DNA of 50,866 nucleotides from an uncultured Gammaproteobacteria bacterium (GCA_913061315.1 CAJXUC010000024.1:1-50866); one strand, 5' to 3'; counted from the stretch's first letter, positions 26,400 through 35,796 are shown. The notes: generated by a model from the sequence alone, not told the origin. Made by a program: numbers and translations.

Positions 26400-27063
26400 A
26401 TTTATATTTCAACTAGTATTTAGATTGAACAAAAAGGCGAATAAACATTGATAATGTTTGTGACGACTAAAGCTGTCAAGTCCTCCACCTAAATTTTGAC
26501 TTTATTCGTCAAAATTTACTAAAGAATGTAACCTTTAACCAGTTTAAAAGTGCACAAATGATGACTTTAAGTAGCCCTCTAAGGTAAACAGCCATCCACG
26601 GCTAGCCGTTTGAGACCACAAAAAAGGACCATGTTGATTAATTTTAAACCGCTATAAATAATTCATTTAAGTCTTGTGTTATTGCCTAAGCAGTCATCAA
26701 CCATCAGTAGTTGAAATTCTAAGACAATATTTGTCGGTTCTAAGGCGAGATGTGTCGATTTGAACCCTCACCTCAATATGCAAGTTCTATAATATGCTTC
26801 CGGATGGCAAATTGATGTGATATGAAATGGTGTTTTAGTAACCATCAATAAAGTTATTTGGTCTTTGCAATGCATACATTAACGAGTGATAATAATCGAT
26901 ATGTAATGATTTTCTTTATGTTGATTTCACTTCAACGGCCAATTACTTCTCAGGTTCTGATGATTTAAACTCAGGATAAATGGTCTTTTCAGATATCAGC
27001 AAAGAAAGCTAAAAGAAAATTCAAAATAGTTTTAAAGCTAAACTAAAAACCTAGTGGAAGAGA
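26400..27063 (+). promoter_or_regulatory. Upstream region of the formate dehydrogenase operon
   Basis: 664 bases, no gene. A tandem imperfect repeat of period 21 bp lies at 26717-26757: TTCTAAGACAATATTTGTCG then TTCTAAGGCGAGATGTGTCG, 16 of 20 positions equal. The first copy contains the inverted repeat GACAA-TAT-TTGTC (26723-26735). A perfect TATAAT (26788-26793) lies 30 bases beyond the second copy and has no good -35 box 17 bases before it. That arrangement fits an activator-dependent promoter, with a leader of about 260 bases. The leader does not look like a molybdenum-cofactor riboswitch. Confidence 0.45.
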
Positions 27064-28782
27064 ATGTTTATGTCCATAGCAGAAAAAAATCCTCAAACAG
27101 TTGACCGTAAAACAAAACGTAATCGAGGTAAAGTCAAAGGTCGAGTAGTCGATATTAATGCACTCTTAGAAGTTCAGTCACTATTGGGTAACACTTCTCG
27201 AGCTAAAGACCTATTAATCGAGCACTTGCACAAGATTCAGGATAAATTTGGCCATTTGTCAGCCCCCCATCTAGTTGCTCTGGCCAATGAAATGAAGCTG
27301 GCAACCACTGAAGTCTACGAAGTGGCTAGCTTTTATCATCACTTCGATATTGTTAAAGAAAATGAAATCGCACCCGGACGATTAACGGTTCGAGTGTGTG
27401 ATTCGGTAAGCTGCGAAATGGTGGGTTCTGAAGCTCTGATCGCCAAGCTCGAGTCTACGCTCGATTCTGATATTCGAGTTCAGCGAGTGCCTTGTATTGG
27501 CCGTTGCGATAAAGCACCAGTCGCGGTTGTTGGTCGCAATACCATCGATTACGCTAACGCTGATAACGTTAAGACGGCGGTTGATGCCAATGCCATTACC
27601 CAACCGATGCCGACCGATACGATCGACTTTTCTGCCTATAAGGCTGATGGTGGTTATCAGTTATATGAAGATCTAATTTCTGGCAAAACCAGTGGCGATG
27701 CGATTATTGAAACACTGAACGGTACCGCACTGCGCGGCTTAGGTGGCGCCGGCTTCCCGGTGGGTCGTAAGTGGGGTATTTTGCGTGACCAGACCGCTCC
27801 GCGTTTGATGGCGATCAACATCGATGAAGGCGAACCAGGTACGTTTAAGGATCGTTTTTACATGCTGGGCGATCCGCATCGTTTCCTTGAAGGTTTGTTA
27901 ATTGCGGCCAATGTCATCGGCATTGATCATTGTTATGTTTATATTCGTGACGAGTACCCAACGGTCATCGAAGTATTACATCAAGCCATCGAAAGCCTGA
28001 AAAATGAGTCAGGATACGCTTTACCTGAAATAGAAATACGTCGCGGTGCTGGCGCCTATATCTGTGGTGAAGAGTCAGCCATGATCGAATCTATTGAAGG
28101 CAAACGCGGCATGCCGCGCTTGCGCCCACCCTACGTTGCAGAAGTGGGTTTGTTTGGTCGTCCAACACTAGAACATAACTGCGAAACACTTTATTGGGTA
28201 CGTGATGTCATTCAAAAAGGCTCTGAGTGGTTTGATTCTCAGGGCCGTAACGGTCGGAAAGGGTTGCGTAGTTTCTCGGTCTCAGGTCGTGTCAATAAGC
28301 CAGGGGTTCATTTAGCGCCCGCTGGTATCACGATACGCGAGTTAATTGAAGAATACTGCGGGGGTATGCCCGACGGTCATCACTTTTATGGCTATTTTCC
28401 TGGTGGAGCTTCAGGCGGTATTTTACCGGCGTCACTCGGTGATATTCCACTCGACTTTGATACCTTACAGCCTTACGGTTGTTTTATCGGGTCGGCTGCT
28501 GTCATTGTGTTATCGGATCAGGATAGTGCCAAACAAGCGGCTTTCACCTCAATGAAATTTTTTGCCCATGAATCTTGTGGTCAGTGTACGCCGTGTCGCG
28601 TTGGCACCGAGAAAGCGGTCAGTATTATGGAAACTGGCGAATGGGATATTGATCAACTCAATGACTTATCGACCGTGATGGTAGATGCCTCTATTTGTGG
28701 TTTAGGCCAAGCGGCACCCAACCCGATGTTGTCTGTCATTAAGTATTTTCCGCATGAACTGGGTCTAGAGGAGAGCAAATAA
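27064..28782 (+). CDS. fdhB: NAD-linked formate dehydrogenase beta subunit (fused NuoE/NuoF type)
   Basis: 572 residues. Diaphorase subunit that passes electrons from the alpha subunit to NAD+. Residues about 25-160 are a NuoE-like thioredoxin-fold [2Fe-2S] domain with C112, C117, C144 and C148; residues about 190-560 are NuoF-like, with the FMN/NADH region LRGLGGAGFPVGRKW (223-237), GAYICGEESAMIESIEGKRG, and [4Fe-4S] cysteines C505, C508, C511 and C545. In FdsGBA enzymes these two parts are separate proteins; the fusion is the arrangement of the two-subunit tungsten FDH1 of Methylobacterium. Two ATGs (27064, 27070) are both near a GGAAG site. The stop overlaps the fdhA start by one base. Confidence 0.93.
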   Translation: MFMSIAEKNPQTVDRKTKRNRGKVKGRVVDINALLEVQSLLGNTSRAKDLLIEHLHKIQDKFGHLSAPHLVALANEMKLATTEVYEVASFYHHFDIVKENEIAPGRLTVRVCDSVSCEMVGSEALIAKLESTLDSDIRVQRVPCIGRCDKAPVAVVGRNTIDYANADNVKTAVDANAITQPMPTDTIDFSAYKADGGYQLYEDLISGKTSGDAIIETLNGTALRGLGGAGFPVGRKWGILRDQTAPRLMAINIDEGEPGTFKDRFYMLGDPHRFLEGLLIAANVIGIDHCYVYIRDEYPTVIEVLHQAIESLKNESGYALPEIEIRRGAGAYICGEESAMIESIEGKRGMPRLRPPYVAEVGLFGRPTLEHNCETLYWVRDVIQKGSEWFDSQGRNGRKGLRSFSVSGRVNKPGVHLAPAGITIRELIEEYCGGMPDGHHFYGYFPGGASGGILPASLGDIPLDFDTLQPYGCFIGSAAVIVLSDQDSAKQAAFTSMKFFAHESCGQCTPCRVGTEKAVSIMETGEWDIDQLNDLSTVMVDASICGLGQAAPNPMLSVIKYFPHELGLEESK

Positions 28783-31523
28783 TGGCTGCCAACCCTGAAA
28801 CGATTTTCGAAACAGTCGCATTCACCTTAAACGGTAAAAACGTCGAGGCACTGGCGGGTGAGTCTATCATCCAAGCGGCTGATCGCACTGGCACTGAGAT
28901 TCCTCGCCTTTGTTACACTGAAGGCATGCGGGCTGATGGCAATTGTCGTGCCTGTGTGGTTGAAATTGATGGCGAACGCGCGCTTGCGCCGAGCTGCTGT
29001 CGTAACCCAACACCCGGTATGGTGGTCAATTCTGATAATGAACGCGCTCAAAAGTCACAAAAAATGGTGCTAGAGCTATTAATGTCTGATCAACCAGAAC
29101 AGTCTTATACGCTCGATAACGAACTCACCCATTGGGCCAAAAAACTGGAGATTGGCAAGCCTCGCTTCAAGGCTCGCCATCAACCTAAGGCGGATCTATC
29201 CCATTCGGCTATCGCGGTTAATCTTGACGCCTGCATTCAATGCACGCGCTGTGTTCGCGCTTGTCGTGAAACTCAAGTGAATGATGTGATTGGTTTTGCT
29301 AAGCGCGGTCATCATGCTGAGATCGTGTTTGATATTGGCGATGCCATGGGCGACAGCTCTTGTGTGGCCTGCGGCGAATGTGTTGCTGCCTGCCCAACGG
29401 GTGCATTAAGCAATGCCACCGGTGCCCATCAAATTGAAGCAGATCGTAAAGTTGATTCTGTCTGCCCTTATTGTGGTGTGGGTTGCTTACTCACTTATCA
29501 CGTAAAGAATGACAAGATTGTTCGGGTCGAAGGTCGAGACGGCCCCGCTAACTTTAGTCGCCTTTGCGTGAAAGGCCGCTATGGCTTTGACTATGTCAAT
29601 CATAAGCAGCGTTTACTCAAGCCGCTCATCCGTAAAGAAGGTATTCCAAAAGGTATTAACGAGCACTTCGATCCCAGCGATCCGTCTAAGATGTTCCGTG
29701 AAGCCACCTGGGAAGAAGCTATGGCGCTAACAATCGGGGGGTTAAAGAAGGTTAAAGACAAGCTCGGTGGTTCTGGCTTAGCGGGCTTTGGTTCAGCTAA
29801 AGGCAGTAACGAAGAAGCTTACTTATTCCAGAAGCTCATTCGAGTTGGTTTTGGCACCAATAATGTCGACCACTGCACGCGTTTATGTCACGCCTCTAGT
29901 GTTATGGCATTGCTCGAAGGCGTTGGATCAGGTGCTGTATCCAACCAAGTTGAAGATGTAAAAGAAGCAGAAGTCATTTTCGTGATTGGTTCAAACCCAA
30001 CCACGAACCATCCGGTTGCAGCAACCTTCATGAAAAATGCGATCAAGCAGGGTAAGAAACTCATTCTGCTCGATCCACGTCGTACTGAAATTGCACGTCA
30101 TGCGGAGCACTTCTTACAGTTCAAGGCCTCTACTGACGTATCGTTATTGAACTCTATTCTTCATGCCATTATTGACGAAGGCTTGACGGATGAAAAGTTT
30201 ATCTCTGAGCGCACCACTGACTATGAAGAATTAAAGGACAACGTTGCTAATTTTAGTCCTGAGAAAATGCAGGATGTAACGGGTGTTGAAGCAGAGGAAG
30301 TCCGCCAGGTTGCTCGTTTATTTGCCACATCAAAAGGCTCTATGATCTTTTGGGGCATGGGTATCTCTCAACATATCCATGGCACTGATAACTCGCGTTG
30401 CTTGATTGCATTATCAATGATTACCGGCCAGATCGGTCGACCGGGCACAGGTTTACACCCATTACGCGGTCAAAACAATGTTCAAGGGGCATCGGATGCT
30501 GGATTAATTCCAATGATGTTTCCAGACTACAAGCGGGTTGATAATCCAGAAGCCAATGCTCGATTCGAAGCCTACTGGGGTGCTGAGCTAGACAAAAATC
30601 CGGGATTAACTGTGGTCGAAATCATGCACGCGATCCTGGAAGACAAAATCAAGGGTATGTATATCATGGGCGAAAACCCAGCGATGTCTGATCCTAACTT
30701 GAACCATGCACGAGAGGCCTTAGGGGCGCTTGATCATTTAATAGTTCAAGATATGTTCCTCACCGAAACCTGTGCCTTTGCTGATGTCATTTTACCCGCT
30801 TCGGGTTGGGCTGAAAAAGACGGCACTGTGTCGAACACTGACCGCCGAGTGCAGCTAGGTCGGGCCGCGGTTCCAACGCCGGGTGAAGCCCGTCAAGATC
30901 TTTGGATTATCCGAGATATTGGTCAAGGCCTCGGTCTCGATTGGCACTATCAGCATGTCTCCGAAGTCTATGAAGAAATGCGCGGTGCAATGCCCAGCAT
31001 CAATGGCATTACTTGGGATCGTCTGGTCGATAAAGGATCGGTAACTTATCCGTGTAAAGACGCCGATGATGCGGGTCAGAGCGTTGTTTTTGTCGATGCT
31101 TTCCCGACAGAAAGTGGTAAGGCCAAACTGGTGGCTGCCAAAGCCGTTTTACCTGACGAGCAACCCGATACGGAATATCCAATGGTACTCATGACGGGGC
31201 GTCAGCTAGAGCATTGGCACACTGGGTCGATGACTCGACGAACTCAAGTACTGGATGCCATAGAACCGGTTCCCGTGGTTTACGTGAGCCCACAAGATAT
31301 GGAGGTTGCAGGATTAGAGGCCGGTGGAAATGTAACGGTTAAATCACGTCGGGGCGAACTGACTGCGTTTGTCCGAGTAGATGCAGCACTGAAGCAAGGT
31401 GAAATCTTTATACCTTTCTGCTATCACGAGGCTGCTGCCAATTTGCTGACTAATGAGGCACTTGATCCAGTCGGGAAGATACCTGAGTTTAAGTACTGTG
31501 CGGTGAAACTACAGGCCGCTTAG
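28782..31523 (+). CDS. fdhA: Formate dehydrogenase alpha subunit (Mo/W-bis-MGD, cysteine type)
   Basis: 913 residues. Oxidises formate to CO2 at a molybdenum or tungsten bis-MGD centre in the cytoplasm. N-terminal [2Fe-2S] domain (C44, C55, C58, C73); two ferredoxin-type [4Fe-4S] motifs (C151/154/157/161 and C194/197/200/204); then the bis-MGD domain with its own [4Fe-4S] cluster (C228, C231, C235, C262). The metal ligand position is C369 in DHCTRLCHASSV, followed by H370; in E. coli FdhF this residue is selenocysteine. The C-terminal MGD-binding domain begins with VLMTGRQLEHWHTGSMTRRT. A GAGGAG ribosome-binding site precedes the ATG, which overlaps the fdhB stop (TAATG). A strong terminator follows. 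mobA and mobB, needed for the cofactor, are nearby. Confidence 0.96.
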   Translation: MAANPETIFETVAFTLNGKNVEALAGESIIQAADRTGTEIPRLCYTEGMRADGNCRACVVEIDGERALAPSCCRNPTPGMVVNSDNERAQKSQKMVLELLMSDQPEQSYTLDNELTHWAKKLEIGKPRFKARHQPKADLSHSAIAVNLDACIQCTRCVRACRETQVNDVIGFAKRGHHAEIVFDIGDAMGDSSCVACGECVAACPTGALSNATGAHQIEADRKVDSVCPYCGVGCLLTYHVKNDKIVRVEGRDGPANFSRLCVKGRYGFDYVNHKQRLLKPLIRKEGIPKGINEHFDPSDPSKMFREATWEEAMALTIGGLKKVKDKLGGSGLAGFGSAKGSNEEAYLFQKLIRVGFGTNNVDHCTRLCHASSVMALLEGVGSGAVSNQVEDVKEAEVIFVIGSNPTTNHPVAATFMKNAIKQGKKLILLDPRRTEIARHAEHFLQFKASTDVSLLNSILHAIIDEGLTDEKFISERTTDYEELKDNVANFSPEKMQDVTGVEAEEVRQVARLFATSKGSMIFWGMGISQHIHGTDNSRCLIALSMITGQIGRPGTGLHPLRGQNNVQGASDAGLIPMMFPDYKRVDNPEANARFEAYWGAELDKNPGLTVVEIMHAILEDKIKGMYIMGENPAMSDPNLNHAREALGALDHLIVQDMFLTETCAFADVILPASGWAEKDGTVSNTDRRVQLGRAAVPTPGEARQDLWIIRDIGQGLGLDWHYQHVSEVYEEMRGAMPSINGITWDRLVDKGSVTYPCKDADDAGQSVVFVDAFPTESGKAKLVAAKAVLPDEQPDTEYPMVLMTGRQLEHWHTGSMTRRTQVLDAIEPVPVVYVSPQDMEVAGLEAGGNVTVKSRRGELTAFVRVDAALKQGEIFIPFCYHEAAANLLTNEALDPVGKIPEFKYCAVKLQAA

Positions 31524-31548
31524 TGTTAATAAGGTAAACTGTGAAAAA

Positions 31549-31583
31549 AAAGGGAGATTTTTTATCTCCCTTTCTCGTTTTTA
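31549..31583 (+). terminator. Intrinsic terminator of the formate dehydrogenase operon
   Basis: A perfect 10-bp stem AAAGGGAGAT / ATCTCCCTTT with a TTTTT loop, then CTCGTTTTT, 26 bases after the fdhA stop. Confidence 0.88.
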
Positions 31584-31900
31584 TGTCTCAAGCTCAGGGC
31601 TTCTATTGTTTACTGCACCCTATAATTAACGGATAAAAGATTTACTTCAGAAGCGTTAATTGAATAGTCTTCTTAAGTATCATCAATGTTTTCTCTAGAA
31701 ATCAAATCGCTCACAATACGAGCAGAACTGACCACAAAAAATAAGCCATAATGATCATGCCCACTGTTGTAGAAAATCTGTTCTTTTAGCTCAATTTCAA
31801 CTCAAGGTTACTGGCAACGCATATGATGATATCGAACGGATTCATACAACACGCTCTTAACTTAAGTCCACCGAATTATTGTTGGCTGATGACAATATAG
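31584..31900. other. Intergenic region after the formate dehydrogenase operon
   Basis: About 317 bases without a supported gene. In-frame extension of the broken gene that follows is blocked by a TAG at 31898-31900, so part of this stretch may be its decayed 5' end. Confidence 0.4.
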
Positions 31901-32342
31901 GCTGAATTCGCCACGAGCCGGCTAGAGTTGTTAATGCTGCCTCAATATATTGAACCGCCCTGCATGACCTATAATGCCATGGGTGACATTAACTTAAAAA
32001 TACCTAAGGTTGGCAGATTGACTCAAGCTTTATTGATGCGAGATTTATTTGTTAGTCGTGGTAACCCAATGACCGTTGAAGATACCTGGAGTGGTGATAT
32101 CACTACTGTAACTATTGCTCATCTGGCTCAATCAACTCCAGAAGAATTTTGCTTCTCAGTCACGCTATGGCACAGTTACTATTGCTGAGGGAGCACCACA
32201 GCGCGTCAATGGCAGAATCACTGAAGCTGAAAAACCCGTTCTTGGCATTACTCCTGGTTTTGATGTATTGGGCTACTCAGTTTTAACAGGCTTACAAAAA
32301 AATCAAAATGACCGACGAGTATTGGGATTGACCTACTTATAA
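31901..32342 (+). pseudogene. Broken gene of unknown function, frame-shifted
   Basis: Two overlapping open frames look like halves of one protein. The first (31901 to about 32150) reads [10 protein letters not shown], then [20 protein letters not shown] and [20 protein letters not shown]; the second (about 32150 to 32342) continues [20 protein letters not shown] and [18 protein letters not shown] before a TAA. Each has normal-looking composition, neither has a good start with a ribosome-binding site, and the junction lies near 32130-32170. I do not recognise the family. It ends 16 bases before the ChrA start on the same strand, so the original gene may have been co-transcribed with it. A sequencing error causing the frameshift cannot be excluded, although the TAG upstream argues for real decay. 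Confidence 0.5.
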
Positions 32343-32358
32343 AACCTAACAGCCATTT

Positions 32359-33699
32359 ATGAAGACTCTAAAAAACAGCCTTGATGCTTTGACTCCTGAG
32401 CAGCCAAATTACGTTGAAACATTCTGGATGTGGGCCAAAATAGGATTTCTATCTTTTGGTGGTCCCGCCGCCCAAATTGCACTCATGCATCGAATGGTGG
32501 TGATTCAAAAAGGCTGGTTAAATGAAAAGCAATATCTCAATGCGCTTGGTTTTTGCATGCTCTTACCAGGACCAGAGGCGATGCAGTTAGCGATTTATGC
32601 GGGTTGGAAAACACAGGGGACTCTTGGTGGCCTGCTAGCTGGCTTGTTGTTTGTCTTACCGGGCGCAATTATTGTTCTCGGGTTGGCCATCATTTATGCC
32701 ATGTTGGGTGATTTAGCCCTGACTGTTGCATTATTCTTAGGTATTAAAGCAGCCGTTTTAATTGTCGTAGTTGAAGCTTTATTCCGAGTTGCAAAAAGAG
32801 CCCTTTATTTAACAGAACACTGGTTCATTGCTGCTTTTGCTTTTATTTGTTTGTTTTTATTAGAGGTACCTTATCCTTTGGTAATTGCTTTATCGGCTGG
32901 ATACGGTTTTTTACGAGGCGAGAAGTCAAACAGTGTAACGCGGCTAGACACTGATGTATCGGTTGACAAGACAGAACAAAAAAACCAACAAATCAAAGGA
33001 TTATTACCCAGCACTGTATTCACAGTTTCGTGCTGGTTACTCATCTGGTGGTTACCAATTGTTGCCATTGATTACTTTTTTGAGTTACCTATATTGATCC
33101 AAATAGGGGCGTTTTTCTCCAAGCTCGCTGTGGTCACTTTCGGTGGGGCCTATGCTGTACTTGCCTATCTCGCACAAGATGTTGTCAACCAATGGGGTTG
33201 GCTTACCGCTGGGGAAATGATGGATGGATTGGGGCTTGCTGAGACAACACCCGGGCCCTTAATACTAGTCACTGAATTCGTTGGTTTTATTGCAGGCTAC
33301 CGTGATGGTGGCTTAATGTTAGGACTATCTGCAGCGTTAATCACTCTATGGGTTACCTTCGTTCCGTGTTTTATGTGGATTTTTGCTGGTGCGCCCTATT
33401 TAGAATGGATAGACCGTCAGCCTCGTTTAAAAAGCGGTCTTGCAGCGATAACTGCAGCTGTTGTTGGCGTTATTTTGAACTTGTCACTTTGGTTTTCGTT
33501 ACAAGTGCTGTTCGAAAATGTTGACACTCAAACCTATGGCCCGTTTAAAATTTTAGTCCCAATCTTCAACTCCATTGACTGGCGAATAGTTTTTCTGTCG
33601 GGAATATGTGCTGTACTTATCTTTCGGTTCCACTGGAGTATTCTACCAGTACTTGCAACCAGTGCCACAATCGGTGTTATTTTAACGGTTGGTATTTAA
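32359..33699 (+). CDS. chrA: ChrA-family (CHR) oxyanion transporter, long two-domain form
   Basis: 446 residues with about ten to twelve membrane helices in two homologous halves, each opening with the CHR signature: KIGFLSFGGPAAQIALM with MLLPGPEAMQLAIYAGW in the first half (about 28-85), and KLAVVTFGGAYAVLAYLA with LGLAETTPGPLILVTEFVGF in the second (about 255-310). The long CHR form exports chromate in resistance systems, but many environmental members have no tested substrate. No chrB regulator is present. It sits between the formate dehydrogenase operon and the convergent mobB-mobA pair, a molybdenum/tungsten context, which raises the possibility of another oxyanion as substrate. Confidence 0.92.
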   Translation: MKTLKNSLDALTPEQPNYVETFWMWAKIGFLSFGGPAAQIALMHRMVVIQKGWLNEKQYLNALGFCMLLPGPEAMQLAIYAGWKTQGTLGGLLAGLLFVLPGAIIVLGLAIIYAMLGDLALTVALFLGIKAAVLIVVVEALFRVAKRALYLTEHWFIAAFAFICLFLLEVPYPLVIALSAGYGFLRGEKSNSVTRLDTDVSVDKTEQKNQQIKGLLPSTVFTVSCWLLIWWLPIVAIDYFFELPILIQIGAFFSKLAVVTFGGAYAVLAYLAQDVVNQWGWLTAGEMMDGLGLAETTPGPLILVTEFVGFIAGYRDGGLMLGLSAALITLWVTFVPCFMWIFAGAPYLEWIDRQPRLKSGLAAITAAVVGVILNLSLWFSLQVLFENVDTQTYGPFKILVPIFNSIDWRIVFLSGICAVLIFRFHWSILPVLATSATIGVILTVGI

Positions 33700-33711
33700 C
33701 TGGAGTTAAGA

Positions 33712-34242
33712 TTAGTAGGTTTTTAAGTAAACGCGGTGATAAATGAAATGTGCGATTCTCTGAACATCGTTGATATCTAGAATTTCAATATCAGACGTTT
33801 CAGGCAACGGCCCATCGCAGGCAATGGCGATGATACTGGGGTCGTCCGGATGAAGAAAAGGTTTTTTTAACTCTGATCGATGCAGTTCGATTTTAGTAAA
33901 GGGAATGTGCTTATAACCTTCGACTAACACCAAATCAAATTCATTGGGATTAAGCGTATTTATTATTTCCTGAAGTGAAGGCTCCTGCTCAGGTGTCGGA
34001 AACTCAGTTATCTGTGCCATCCTAGTTGTTGTACATATGATCGTGCGATCAGCACCAGATTTTCGAATCTCATAGCTGTCCTTCCCGGGTTGATCGAGCT
34101 CAAAATGGTGGTGCGCATGCTTGATAACAGCAAGTCTTAGCTGACGTTTTTTTAACAATGGAATGATTTTTTTGAGCAAAGTTGTTTTTCCAGTACCACT
34201 ATAAGCACTGAAACCGATGACGGGAATATGGGCAGAAATCAT
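33712..34242 (-). CDS. mobB: Molybdopterin-guanine dinucleotide biosynthesis adaptor, MobB
   Basis: 176 residues. P-loop GTPase with Walker A AYSGTGKTTLLKKIIPLL (13-30), the family motif RLAVIKHAHHHFELDQPGKD, SYEIRKSGADRTI and FDLVLVEGYKHIPFTKIELH. MobB binds GTP and assists MobA in attaching GMP to molybdopterin, possibly handing over cofactor to target enzymes. It follows mobA on the same strand after 8 bases, so the pair is an operon. The nearest obvious client is the formate dehydrogenase 2 kb away. It converges on chrA with only 12 bases between. Confidence 0.96.
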   Translation of the reverse strand: MISAHIPVIGFSAYSGTGKTTLLKKIIPLLKKRQLRLAVIKHAHHHFELDQPGKDSYEIRKSGADRTIICTTTRMAQITEFPTPEQEPSLQEIINTLNPNEFDLVLVEGYKHIPFTKIELHRSELKKPFLHPDDPSIIAIACDGPLPETSDIEILDINDVQRIAHFIYHRVYLKTY

Positions 34243-34250
34243 TAAGTTAA

Positions 34251-34850
34251 CTACTTCACTAACAGGTTTTTCTGATCTTCAGGGGTATTGATGTTTTTAA
34301 ACATGTCACTCTGGTCAGAAAAATCAACTCGATTGAATTCATGCTGAGCATACCAACGGTCAATTTTTCGGTCACCACTGTCGAGAAATGTATTCAGACT
34401 TTCGAATAAATCCACATTAATTAACGCATGGACTGGTTGTAAACGCTCTCCATCATAGGCTACGCTAATTGGTGTACATTGGTTTTCAGGTAAATTATGG
34501 CACTTAACGAATCGTTCAATATATTGATCACTTAACAGCGGGCTGTCGCAAGGTAAAGTAAGAATATACTGACTTTCAACGGCAGCTATGGCACTGGCAA
34601 AACCAGCAAGGGGCCCTTGATAATCACTAAGTTGATCGCTGATAACAGGAAATCCATAAGTCTCATAGACTGATTGATTTCGATTAGCGTTAATAATGAT
34701 ATTAACATTCTGTTTTTGTAACTTGGCAATCAAAATTTCGACTAGTAAGCGTCCTTCAAATTCAATCAAACCCTTGTCGAGTCCACCCATGCGTCGTCCC
34801 ATGCCACCAGCGAGAATGACGGCAGTGATGTCAGTGTTATGAATTATCAT
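34251..34850 (-). CDS. mobA: Molybdenum cofactor guanylyltransferase
   Basis: 199 residues. Transfers GMP from GTP to the molybdenum cofactor, producing MGD for DMSO-reductase-family enzymes. Nucleotidyltransferase motif AVILAGGMGRRMGGLDKGL (10-28), GPLAGFASAIAA, and the metal-binding TLPCDSPLLS. First gene of the leftward mobA-mobB pair. Normal length for the family. Confidence 0.97.
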   Translation of the reverse strand: MIIHNTDITAVILAGGMGRRMGGLDKGLIEFEGRLLVEILIAKLQKQNVNIIINANRNQSVYETYGFPVISDQLSDYQGPLAGFASAIAAVESQYILTLPCDSPLLSDQYIERFVKCHNLPENQCTPISVAYDGERLQPVHALINVDLFESLNTFLDSGDRKIDRWYAQHEFNRVDFSDQSDMFKNINTPEDQKNLLVK

Positions 34851-34968
34851 TGGTTTCTATATGCGTGGTGAAAGCGTTCTGAATTGTATCAAGCCAGGGC
34901 AACATATACTATTTAAGGCGTGTCTTGTTAGAGAAATTAATGGCCACAAAAAACTTTTAAACTAAAAA

Positions 34969-35739
34969 TTAGTTAAGTTCTACCAATGCTGCTTCATGAA
35001 GCTTGGGCGTAGCTGAGGCTATTACTTGCGAACCCGACAGTAAATTTAATGCATTCCCTTGCCAATCGCTAATAACGCCTCCTGCTTGCTCCACAATAGG
35101 CACTAAAGGCAAGTAATCAAAAGGAAACAAACCAGATTCCACCACTAGATCAACCCAACCCCCAGCAAGCATTGCATAGGTATAGCAATCACCACCATAA
35201 CGGCGATAACGGGTGTGCTTACAGAGTTTCTCAAACTGTTCAAGCTCAACTGAATTAAAGAAATCTGGCGATGAGGTTAAAATATTAGCCTGATCTAATC
35301 TCACACATTGACTCACTTGGCATGGTCGTCCGTTAAACAACGTCGGTCCCGTGCGATCAGCCGTCCATATTTCATTAAGTGCTGGCATAGCCAACCCACC
35401 TGCCTTAACTGTATTGTCTTCAACAAAACCTACTAAACAACCGAACAATGGATTGCCGAGTAAAAAACTTTTTGTTCCATCGATTGGATCGATCACCCAA
35501 GTGCCAGCCTCACCGGGAGTGTGTCCTTGTTCTTCACCATAAATTGCATGTTGTGGAAAACGTTCGGCCAATATATCGCGCAACGCTTTTTCGGCAGCTT
35601 TATCGGCAATAGTGACGGGAGAATCATCTTTTTTTATATCAAAGGGAACTTGGTTTCGAAAATGTTGCAAACAAATTTTTGACGCAGTATCAAGCATGCA
35701 TTGGACTGTTTCTGAAATATCAGAGATAGAATGAGTCAA
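34969..35739 (-). CDS. hisN: Inositol-phosphatase-family phosphatase, HisN-type histidinol phosphatase
   Basis: 256 residues. Mg2+-dependent phosphatase of the IMPase superfamily: DSPVTIADKAAEKALRDIL, the metal-binding WVIDPIDGTKSFLLGNPLFG (80-99), and GGDCYTYAMLAGGWVDLVVE. The last motif together with PFDYLPLVPIVEQAGGVISD places it in the HisN-type histidinol-phosphatase group, which dephosphorylates histidinol phosphate in histidine synthesis; related enzymes of the same group act on inositol phosphate. Transcribed leftward after oppF with a 57-base gap, so possible read-through; no other his genes are near. Confidence 0.85.
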   Translation of the reverse strand: MTHSISDISETVQCMLDTASKICLQHFRNQVPFDIKKDDSPVTIADKAAEKALRDILAERFPQHAIYGEEQGHTPGEAGTWVIDPIDGTKSFLLGNPLFGCLVGFVEDNTVKAGGLAMPALNEIWTADRTGPTLFNGRPCQVSQCVRLDQANILTSSPDFFNSVELEQFEKLCKHTRYRRYGGDCYTYAMLAGGWVDLVVESGLFPFDYLPLVPIVEQAGGVISDWQGNALNLLSGSQVIASATPKLHEAALVELN

Positions 35740-35796
35740 TGGGTAATCCTACATGACGGGTTCAAATATAAAGTAAGCCTTGTAAAAGAGCTTTAA

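Noticed and set aside
26794..27063. Molybdenum/tungsten-cofactor riboswitch in the formate dehydrogenase leader
   Set aside because: The leader is AT-rich and I cannot fold the conserved stems of the Moco motif; a covariance-model search would be needed to overturn this.
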